From Symbiodinium natans (lineage: Eukaryota; Sar; Dinophyceae; Suessiales; Symbiodiniaceae), in assembly GCA_905221605.1 (NCBI GenBank), contig CAJNDS010000602.1, positions 459,001-523,000 on the forward strand: a stretch of 64,000 nt of DNA, read 5' to 3'. Both the position numbers and the translations under genes were made by a program. The notes beneath the pieces were generated by a model. The model did no database searches. It saw only the letters and a program-made list of their open reading frames with translations, and was not told where the DNA came from. Each line of letters begins with the position of its first letter. Positions within the stretch are counted from its first letter, which is position 1. This document shows positions 48,559 through 59,300 of the stretch, one piece after another.

Positions 48559-49970
48559 TGGATTTTTGGATTTTTGGATTTTTGGATTTTGAAGACTTTT
48601 CACATTCGAGGTTCTCCTTTTTTTGACTTATAAGAGGGCGGCCATTCAAATGCACCCTTATCAGAGTTTCAATTGCGTCCTAAGTACTCGAAACGTAAGC
48701 ACTAAATTCACAGGATATCATTGAATGGCATATCCTAGATGGTTTTGATTATACTGTTTCTGAATTTGAGAACCATGTCAAGTCTTACTTTTTCAAATCA
48801 CTGAAGTAAACGCGTACGTGTGTTATGCACAGGGCTTTGCTAAGCAGGCTTTAGCAGAGAAAGCCCATATTTGCCAATATCTACTTTTGTGCATCTAAAA
48901 GAAGCTAGCTGAATTATCATTTTTCCAAGAACAACCATTCTGGGATCCTAGTACCTGCTGTTTAAGAAAGGTTATATGTCATGAACACCCTGACTTTGCG
49001 ATAACGAGTGTTTTAGTTTTCTGATCCTTTAATTCAGGCTCTTAAGATTATTGCAGTAAACCCTGCTCGAATCTGATTAACGTCTTAACTAAGTACTCGA
49101 TTGAAGACTGTATCGTTAAAATCCTAAGTAGCCTGCTCACAAAGCCAATGAGATTTCGAAATATCCTACTCAAACAGCCAACAAGAGGCTGAACAGAAGC
49201 GTTCAAGACAGCAATAGGGCTTAGGCCCAATATACGGCTAGTGCACTGTCCACTCGAGGGTCAAGGACTTCCTGTATGGAAGTGAAGTGTGCATTCATTT
49301 CCAGGGCGCGCATTTCATGCTATGAGGTTCGGTTGAACTCTTATTTTATAATCTTGCATATGGAGCCCCTGTAAGTATCTCGTGTATGTAAGAGGGCGGC
49401 CCTTCAAAGGTACCCTTATCAGAGTTTCAATGGCGTCCTACTCGAAACGTGAACACTAAATTCACAGGATATTAAATGGCGAGAAAAACACGTACATGTG
49501 TTCTGCACAGGCCTTTGCTAAGGAGGCTTTAACAAAGAAAGCCTATATTTGCTAATATCTAATTTTGTGCATCGGAAAGAAGCTGAATTATCATTTCTTC
49601 AATAAGAACCATTCTGGGATCCTAGTACCTACTGTTTAGAAAAGGTTATCTCTTATGAAAGCCCTTACTTTGTGATACGAGTGCTTTAGTTTTTTGAACA
49701 GGATTCCAAGTAGTTCACTAGCCAGAGACTGGACCTAAGCCCTACTACTTTCTTGAACGCTTCTAATCGCTTTTTGAGCAGGATATTTCAACATCTTCTG
49801 GGCTCCTTGAGCAGGCTACTTGGGATTTTCATTCACGTTTTGAGTCGTTTGGATGTTTTTGAAATTCTGACAAGGGTACATGTGAATGGCCGCCCTCTTA
49901 TAAGTCAAAAAAAGGAGAACCTCGAATGTGAAAAATCTTCAAAATCCAAAAATCCAAAAATCCAAAAATC
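48559..49970. mobile_element. 1.4-kb element with about 105-bp terminal inverted repeats
   Basis: 48559-48664 is the inverse of 49866-49970; a 41-nt core (about 48608-48648 against the right end) is identical, and both contain TTTTTGGA repeats and GACTTATAAGAGGGCGGCC. Inside, a roughly 300-bp segment after the left end recurs in direct orientation from 49388, and 49120-49215 is partly inverted against 49720-49825. A separate short hairpin of AAAATCC repeats (48510-48590) overlaps the left end. No transposase frame. Confidence 0.82.
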
Positions 49971-50260
49971 TTTATATATATATATATATATATATATAGA
50001 TATACACATACATACATATGTGTGGTTTTGAAACTGCAATGTCAAAATGAATGCTTATAGGCGAAGGTCCAAGCTCTCTATGCTGTGCGGCCTCACGCCG
50101 TTCAGCCTGCAGTTGTCTCTTCAAGACGTACGAAATTATCCGGGATGGCCCGCCCCCCACCAAGCCACTACCTGAGGACTTCCGAACCCTAAGACCTAAA
50201 CCCTGAGGAAAGAACAAGCCCTAAGCCCTAAACCCTAAACCCTACAACCGCAACCCTAAG

Positions 50261-50346
50261 GTTGGATCTACTATCTTCATGGTGTTGGGGCACTGTTCGT
50301 GGTGCTGCTGGGCCGAGCCATGGTATTCCACGCCCAGGACCAATTG
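50261..50346 (+). CDS. Channel exon with membrane segment
   Basis: The acceptor is AACCCTAAG, a variant telomere unit. Frame WIYYLHGVGALFVVLLGRAM; donor GTTGGGTA at 50347. Confidence 0.6.
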
Positions 50347-53300
50347 GTTGGGTATAGGGTCTTGGGTTTTGGGTTTTGGGTTTAGGGTTTAGGGTTTAGG
50401 GTTTAGGGTTGGGTTTCGTTTCAGTTAGTCCCCCACCGAGTTTTGCAGGCTCTGTTAGGGCAGCTTTAAGCACTGCCTCTCAGAGTGCCTGTAACCGAGC
50501 TGCTGGCGCACGAGGCTCGCTGCAACAAAGGGTTTAGGGTTTAGGGTTTACGGGGTCAAAAAAAGGGTTTAGGGGTTTAGGGGTTAGGGTTCCATTTGCG
50601 GAGGCTTAACCGGGTAGTGCTTTGGGATAATGTTAAATGTCCCTTCTTTCCGCTTTAAGCGAGCCTACTCATACATGTTTTTTCAAAGGGCGTTAAAGCA
50701 CCACTCAGTTAAGGATTTTGAGGCTGACAAGGATGAGCTGAGCAGGGCATGTGGGCACAAGCATCTTTGCTTGAGGTCTTTGGATGGTAGGCGCCTTTTA
50801 GTGGACATCCACGCTTGAAGGATTGCACCCGAGTACTTGTGCCAAAAAGAACCTTGGCCCCTGGGTTCACTGATGCAACCAACCCCACACCCTAAACCCT
50901 AAACCTCCTGCAACCCATTAGTCTCAGCCTCTACCCCCATTCCGAAGAATCTCAGGGATCTTGTCAAGCGTAGCTTAGACCTTTTGTGGCTCATGCCCCC
51001 GACCGGACCTCCGATTCATACAGGAGAAGTACCTGCAGAAGCGCTTCTCTTGGTTGAAGAACCTCCCCTCCCCCAGGCCGCATGCCTGGTGCTTCTGACG
51101 GGCTGAATGAATGCTCCGGCTCTGTTTTTGGAATGGAATGTTTGTTTGGGTTTGGGGTAGGGTTTAGGGCTTAGGGCTTAGGGCTTAGGGGCTTAGGGGC
51201 TTAGGGGCTTAGGGGCTTAGGGGCTTAGGGGCTTAGGGGCTTAGGGGCTTAGGGGCTTAGGGGCTTAGGGGCTTAGGGCTTAGGGTCTTCCATTGCTAAA
51301 AGTGCCAACCAGTGCTGTCAGAGGTCAGTCTTCTGACGGCTCGTCCCCGCCCCGAAGCGCCGCATGTATCTCGAACTACATGCTTGAGTCCTCAGCATCT
51401 GCATTTCAGGAACACCTCTGGCCTCACACTTCTGTTGAAGTTCAAACCCTAAACCCTATGACCGCATTAAGCCTATGAGGTCCATTCCTCCGCAGTAGGT
51501 TCACAAGTGATTTCGCTTCTGGATTGTCCCCAGGACAACTTGCAGAAACCCTAAACCCTGAACCTGAAGCCCCTAAACCCAAACCCTAGCTAGGCCTAGA
51601 CCCTAGACCCTAGACCCTAAACCCTAAACCAACCCCAAAACCGAAACCCTAAACCCTAGCTCAGCTGCTCAGACTCAGACCTAGCTCAGCTGCTCAGACT
51701 CAGAGATAGCGCCGAGTAAACCCTAAACCCTAAACCCTAAACCCTAAACCCTAAACCCTAAACCCTAAACCCTAAACCCTAAACCCTAAACCCTAAACCC
51801 TAAACCCTAAACCCTGAACCCTGAACCCTGAACCCTGAACCCTGAACCCTGAACCCTAAGCTGCATAAGATCCGTCGGTTGCTGCGCACAAGACGCAGCA
51901 AGAGCGCTTGAGAGTTCTCACCAGGTGCAGCACCGTCTTGCTGGAGGGCATCCCTGTGGAATTTCGATCCGAGGCCTGGGTTTAGGGTTTAGGGTTTAGG
52001 GTTTAGGGGTTAGGGTTTAGGGTTTAGGGTTTAGGGGTTAGGGTTTGGGGCTTAGGGTTTGGGATGTAGGTCGAGGGTTCGGTGGCTTGGTGTCTTTTAC
52101 AACGAGTTTGCTTGAGTGCCTCTTGGGAGTTAGACGTGGTTTTCGAAAATGAGGGGTACCTTATTTGCGTATCTGGCTTTGGATGGTAGCTGACGAACCT
52201 GTCTGCAACAGAAGGAAGGAGAGGGCTGTAGGCTCTTCGGATATTTTCGGTAGGAGTAGGGTTTAGGATTGGGGTGTAGGGTCTAGGTAGGGAGTCTAGG
52301 ATTAGGGGATTACGGTCTACCCCCCTTTTGTCTTACCTGGCCTAATGTAGAACTTTAGAGTTTTCGGGTGTCCCTTGCAGTGAGCATGACAAGGCTTACT
52401 CTTATTTTTTCCTTGGACGTTGGAGAAGTTAGTTTCTGAGTACCCGGTTTTGGATCACACGCCAAGCGTTAATCGCAAAAAAACAAATGCCCTCAAAAGT
52501 GAAGTGGGTCGGACGTTTGGGGTTCACAAAGTCAGGCCTTCAGGAGTGTAGGTCCAAGGCTGAATCCAATTGTTTTTTGGGGCTTGGGCGAGCGCAGCCG
52601 GCGAGGACCGAATCCGCGAGTTTTTCAGCGCCAGCTTTGACTCACAGGTGTCCCATGTGGCGATGGCTCTTTGGCAAGAGGAGTCGTGGGTCGGAGGGCT
52701 TGGGCCATCAGGCGTTCTGGGCCTTGGCGCTAGTCAAAAGCAACCCCACACCCCATTGGCACTCTGAACCATCCAAGCCTAAGTGCCATGGAGCCACAAA
52801 CCCTGAACCCTAAACCCGAAGCCCTAAGCCCTAAACCCTAAACGGGGCGAATCCGCATCGCAGGGAGAAAAAATCGCCCTGCGATGCGGATTCGCCCCAG
52901 CTGTGCAGGAGGGAAAAAAAACCCTAAACCCTAAACCCCAACCCCCTCCCCCCCCGAACAAAAAAAGAACTGAAGGACAAGCCCGGTCAGAAAGCCCAGG
53001 TGCGACACACGGAGCTGCTGGACAGCCAAGTCGCAGAGCTCCGGCTCGCCAAGGCCCGACTGCGCGAGGCGGAGATGCTCCTGGAGACTTGGCTCTTAAG
53101 GGACGTCCTCCCCCCCTTTTTCCTAACAGTTCTTAAGAGGGATGATAGTACCCCCTACTATAACTGTTACCTTTTTCCTAACAGTTCTTTATGGGGAGAT
53201 GATAGTACCACCTACTAGAATCCCTATTCGCCTTTTGTTTTTTCGTTCTGTGCAGAGACTGAAGAAACAACCAATAGGTGCATATAGCATTCATATTCAC

Positions 53301-56300
53301 ATTCAAATTATATATTTATATATACATATATATATAGATATATTATGGATGTAGGTATGTCTCCGCGTCGATCTACCTGTCTCTCCCGTCATGCTCTATG
53401 GAGGTCCAGTCAGCTTCCAAGCTTCAGGCCGAAGGCTTGCGGGGGCGTTAGGGTTTAGGGTTTAGGGTTTAGGGTTTAGGGTTTAGGGTTTAGGGTTTAG
53501 GGTTTAGGGTTTAGGGTTTAGACTCCAGACCTGCCTGGCCCTACTTGGAGGTTCATGGTACTCATGAACCAGCTATTGCTGTACAGTATTATCCCACTGG
53601 TAAGCCCCTTAAGTGCCCTAATACGGTAAGAAGTACAGATATACGTACAGCTGTAATTGGCTCATAGGTACCATGAACCTCCAAGTATGCCCTCAAAATC
53701 ACTAGTCTCACGATGGCGCTTGCCAGAGTGCGAGTCCTACTCGCAGGCACTCCTTCTCGGAGGGCGGAAAGCCCCTGCCCCCTAAACCCTGAACCCTGAA
53801 CCCGAAACCCTAACCCTAAACCCTAAACCCTAAACCCTAAACCCTAAACCCTAAACCCTAAACCCTAAACCCTAAACCCTAAACCCTAAACCCTAAACCC
53901 TAAACCCTAAACCCTAAACTCTAAACTCTAAACTCTAAACTCTAAACTCTAGACTCTAGACTCTAGACTCTAGACTCTAAACTCTAAACTCTAAACTCTA
54001 AACCCTAACCCTAAACCCTATAAACCCTAAACCCGAAACCTTATTTGTTTTAGACTGCGGCTTGGTGGTGCTCCACAAAACAGCGCAGACAACCCACAAA
54101 CCCCCTAAACCCTTATCCCTAAATCCTCAACCCCAAACCCTAAACCTTTAACCCTTTTAACCCTTTTAGCCCTTTTAACCCTTCAAAACCTTTAAATGCT
54201 AAACCCTACACCCTAAACCCTAAACCCTAAACCTTAAACACTAAACCCTACCAACCGAAAACCCTAAACCCTTCAAACCCTTCAAACCCTTCAAACCCTT
54301 CAAACCCTTCAAACCCTTCAAACCCTTCAAACCCTTCAAACCCTTCAAACCCTACAAACCCTTCAAACCCTTCAAACCCTTCAAACCCTTCAAACCCTTC
54401 AAACCCTTCAAACCCTTCAAACCCTTCAAACCCTTCAAACCCTTCAAACCCTTCAAACCCTTCAAACCCTTCAAACCCTTCAAACCCTTCAAACCCTTCA
54501 AACCCTTCAAACCCTACAAACCCTACAAACCCTACAAACCCTACAAACCCTACACCCTAAACCCTAAACCCTAAACCCTAAACCCTAAATTCTAGACTCT
54601 AAACTCTAAACTCTAAACTCTAAACTCTAAACTCTAAACTCTAAACTCTAAACTCTAAACTCTAGACTCTAGACTCTAGACTCTAAACTCTAAACTCTAA
54701 ACCCTAACCCTAAACCCTATAAACCCTAAACCCGAAACCTTATTTGTTTTAGACTGCGGCTTGGTGGTGCTCCACAAAACAGCGCAGACAACCCACAAAC
54801 CCCCTAAACCCTTATCCCTAAATCCTCAACCCCAAACCCTAAACCTTTAACCCTTTTAACCCTTTTAGCCCTTTTAACCCTTCAAAACCTTTAAATGCTA
54901 AACCCTACACCCTAAACCCTAAACCCTAAACCTTAAACACTAAACCCTACCAACCGAAAACCCTAAACCCTTCAAACCCTTCAAACCCTTCAAACCCTTC
55001 AAACCCTTCAAACCCTTCAAACCCTTCAAACCCTTCAAACCCTTCAAACCCTTCAAACCCTTCAAACCCTTCAAACCCTTCAAACCCTACAAACCCTACA
55101 AACCCTACACCCTACACCCTAAACCCTAAACCCTAGACCCTAAACCCTAAACCCTAAACCCTAAACCCTAAACCCTAAACCCTAAACCCTAAACCCTAAA
55201 CCCTACTGAAAAGGAGAGGGACGGGCTTCGGCCCGTGGCCCGCGTGCACTTCGGCGGGGAGCCAGTGGATGCCATCAGCCACTTCCTAGGCTGGGCGCCC
55301 GCACGTTAAGGGGGCATATTGAGCTCGAAGGGGTTTAGGGTTTAGGGTTTAGGGTTTAGGGTTTAGGGTTTAGGGTTTAGGGTTAGGGCTGTGCGAAGGT
55401 TTCCGCAGGATTGGTAGCTCCAACCGGGTGGGCCAATTTGAGACTCGCAGCCCCCTGCAAACCCGCAGCCGTGCGCAGGTGAAGTCCAGATAAAGCAGCA
55501 GCAGATCCGGAAAGAGACCAGGTATCACCTGCAAGATTTTTCTTCACGGTTTCAAGTGCTAAACCCTAAACCCTAAACCCTAAACCCTAAACCCTAAACC
55601 CTAAACCCTAAACCCTGTTTAAGTCATGGAGGGGCCCAACTGAGGAACAGGGCCGCATCCGGGAAGCCTCAGCTGCGGCGGGGGGCTGCAACTCGCACTG
55701 TGCCTAGGACACAGAGTAGGCCCTCCTTCCCTTTTTTTGGGTTTTAGGGGTTTAGGGTTAGGGGTTTAGGGTTTAGGGTTTAGGGTTTAGGGTTTAGGGT
55801 TTGGGGTTTAGGGTTTAGGGTTTAGGGTTTAGGGATTCCTAGGTTGCTATCGGGTCTAGGTGCCTTTGTGACCTTCGGCACGCGCCGGGATGCGGCCATC
55901 GCCAAGACCTTGGATTTCAGCCAGGAGTGACATCATGAGGGCTATGGGGTTTAGGGTTGAGGGATTTTAGAGCTGCGCTAACTGCGCCAGTGAAGTCGGT
56001 ATCTTTTTTGGTTTGTCCCGAACTCTTTCTCCTTTCATTTTTCTTCAATTTACTTAAACCTCGTTTAGGTCCATAGGTTCAATTTACTTAAAGCTCCCTA
56101 AACCCTAAACCCTCAACCCTAAACCCTCAACCCCAAACCCTAAACCCCAAGCACTAAACCCCAAACCCTAAACCCCTAAACCCAAACCCCTAAACCCTAA
56201 ACCCTAAAGAGGGTAACTGGGAAGAGGACACCTGAAGAAGGGGCATTTGGGAAGGCGTCTGGCAGAAAGGCGTATGAAAAGATGGCATCTGGGAGGGCAT

Positions 56301-59300
56301 CCTGAAAGAGGGCAATTGGGAAGCAAACATCTGGAAAGAGGGCATCTGAAAAGAAGATATGTGGGAAGGCATCTGGCAGGAAAGCATCTGGAAAGAGGGC
56401 GTCTGGAAAGAGGGCATCTGGGAGGAGGGCATCTGGAAAGAGAGCATCTTGGAGGAGTGCAAAGAGTAAAAAGACGACCCAACAAAAAAAGAATGAAAAA
56501 GGCGAAAAACAAAAGGATGATAAAAGGCGACCAAACAAAAAGGGTATTAACAAAAAAACGACCAAACAAAAAAGTGATAACACAAAAACGACCCAACAAA
56601 AAGTGTATGAAAAAGGCGACCAAACCAAAAAGGGCATGAGGGTTGCATAAAAAAGCGACCAATCCAAAAAGGGCATTAGGGTTGCACCCTAGTGTCGCCC
56701 TTATCAAAAGATGCTTCCTCCAAATTCTCTAGGCGCCAACTTCACCGGCGAACCCTAAACCCTAAACCCTAAACATTCTTGCTTTGGCTTGCGGAGGATG
56801 GAGGTCACTGGATGGTCAGTGACGCCCCGGAAGCCTCAACGATTCGATGGCGCGAGCTGGCAACCGAGCCTACTGCCCTGCGATCCCTACTGGGTGCTTG
56901 GACTTACAAGAGGGGGTTTTTCCGAAATAGGGGACCCCGAACATAGACCCCCCACAGATAGTAGGGTTCCCGTTAAGAGAAGGACCCCCAAGAAGGTACC
57001 CCTAAGATCGTAAACCCCCATATGAGAGTATAGTATAGCAGCAGGAGTGTGCCGAGAGCTTGGGGCATGTAGATATTTTCGGTCTTTAGTATAGACTCAG
57101 TTTTCGAGGTTGGTTGCCGGAGAGCGTCAGGATCTTGCGGTGCCTTTGCGGGTGCAGCCAGAACCGAAAAGCCCAAACCGTCAAACCACCGCCACATCCA
57201 AGGCATCATTCTCATCATTATACTCTACGCGGGCTTCTCCCCTGTCTGCGTGGCCACTGACTTAAATCGACAAGCTGATTGTCCAGGGTGAATGGTGTTG
57301 AGGGACAACTTGGGGGGGGAAGCCGCGTGTGCCGAGTCTGCCTCAGACCCTTTTTCTTGCTTCTCCCCCTAAAACTTTACATCCCAATTCCTGCATCCCC
57401 AAAACGCAAGGCCCCCCCGCCAACCCAACCCACGTCAAAAACTCCTTAAGCCTTAAACATCAAAAAACAACCCCTACAACCTCCTACACCCCTCGAAAAG
57501 ATCCTCACAAGCCGAAACGTTAAAGATATTAAAGGGTACAAGCCCCTTTTGTTCATGTGATGTGCAGGTGCAGTCACATTCCCGTCTAAGGCAGTAGCAC
57601 AGCGCGGGCTCAAAAAAAGCCCCAAACCCGTAATCCCCTAAACCCCAGACCCTACCTCTAAACCTTGAACCCTAAACCCTAAAACCTTACTCGGAAAACT
57701 TTTAACCCTAAACCCTCAACCTTCAACCCTAAACGTAAAATCAATGTAAATATAAGTTGTTGATATATTATTCTTATATTGTAAACCCTTTCAGAATCCG
57801 AATGCTCTCAACCCTAAGAATCCGAAAGCTCTCTGCTCTCTAAAACCCTAAACCCTAAACCCTAAACCCTACACTCAACCCACAGGCCATCTCCAACCTC
57901 GCGGAGAGCCTGGATTTAGGGCCCCTCCAGCCCATGTGGGCAGCTCTGGCGCCGACTCTGGGTCTGACGGCACCCGGGATGGGTTTAGGGTTTTGGGTTT
58001 TGGGTTTTGGGTTTATAGGATTTATAGGGTTCAGGGTTCAGGGTTTAAGGGCTTCGGGGGGGCCTGGGGCTAAAGGGGGGGGGGTGGCGGGGAGGGGGAC
58101 GTAGATGAGAGTTTAGGAGGGCTTGCGTAAGCGGCAGTGTTCACATGATGGGGACCGAGGCAAGCAACCCGGCCCAACAGAAGCCCGAGCGCGCGCGGGT
58201 TTAGGGTTTCGGGTTTAGGGTTTAGGGTTTAGGGTTTAGGCAAGACCCTGGCACCTGAGGTGTTCCTCTCGATGCTTCCGACCGCACCTTGGCAGGGGTC
58301 GTCTGCGTGGTTACACAGTGGATGGGGGTTTAGGTTTAGGGTTTAGGGTTTAGGGTTTAGGTTTGTGGTTTTGGGTTTGGGGGTCTATAAAACAGCTGCT
58401 GTAGGGTGGATGGGTTAGGACGGTTAGACTCTGAAGCGGTCAGATTTGGTTATCAGTGTCAGTGTACACAAATACAGAGAAATAAAGGCACAGGTATTTG
58501 GGAAGTTTGGGCACAAAGGGTGTGCGCAAGGTCTTTAGGTAGTATAAACCCCGAAGCCACGCCGCTTAGCGTGCAGTTTCTCTAGGAAACTGGCTGCAAG
58601 CCATATGCCTTGGTCTCGTTGCTGCAAGCAGCAGATCCTCAGCTAACCCTGAGCCCCAAACCCTGAAAACAACAACTCTGCAGCAGGTCCTGCTGCTGAT
58701 TTTTGATGCGTGCTTCCTGCCCCGCTCTGACTCGGCCGCCCAGCATCTCCTACAATTCTGGCACCTTTGCCTACGGGGGGTGTTTAGGATTGAGGCTTTG
58801 GGGGTTGCAGTGTTTGTGTTGTAATGATGCAGTGGCAACTGAAAGAGGTATGTGTCAGAGAGACAGAGCAGTGTAGGGCCTATGGTGACGCCCATGCTCA
58901 TGGGATCCTCAGGACGCTCGTGGCTGTGGGAATCTCGACACGGTTGACTCAAGGGAACACATGGGGAATCCTCCGAAATTTCTTAAATACCCCCCCCCCA
59001 ACCCCCTAAAATCCTGAGCCGTAATGCGAGAGTGAGCGACCAGGTACTTTGCCTTTCTACTTTTCTTCGTCTTGTTCCTGCCGATCATTGGCACCAACTT
59101 CCGGCAGTTCGCGCACGAAGCCTATCGCAATCCTCCGCAGGTTTTCAGCCTGGTCGCAGAGAGGACGCGGCGAACGCAAGTAGTGTGTCTGGCATGGGCA
59201 GAGTGCGGTTTTGGGGTGAGTTGGAGTTATTGAGAGGGAGGGAGAGAGAGTTGAATGTGGCGAAATGCTCGTGCATGCGCAGTCTGCTTTGGCATCGACG

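Noticed and set aside
48254-48603. 112- and 138-codon frames on opposite strands
   Set aside because: T-rich CTTTTTGCA repeats and AAAATCC repeats; no coding character.
56190-56707. Long frames on both strands (up to 167 codons) with pentapeptide-like repeats
   Set aside because: A 15-bp minisatellite opens every frame; lies inside the intron between two supported channel exons.
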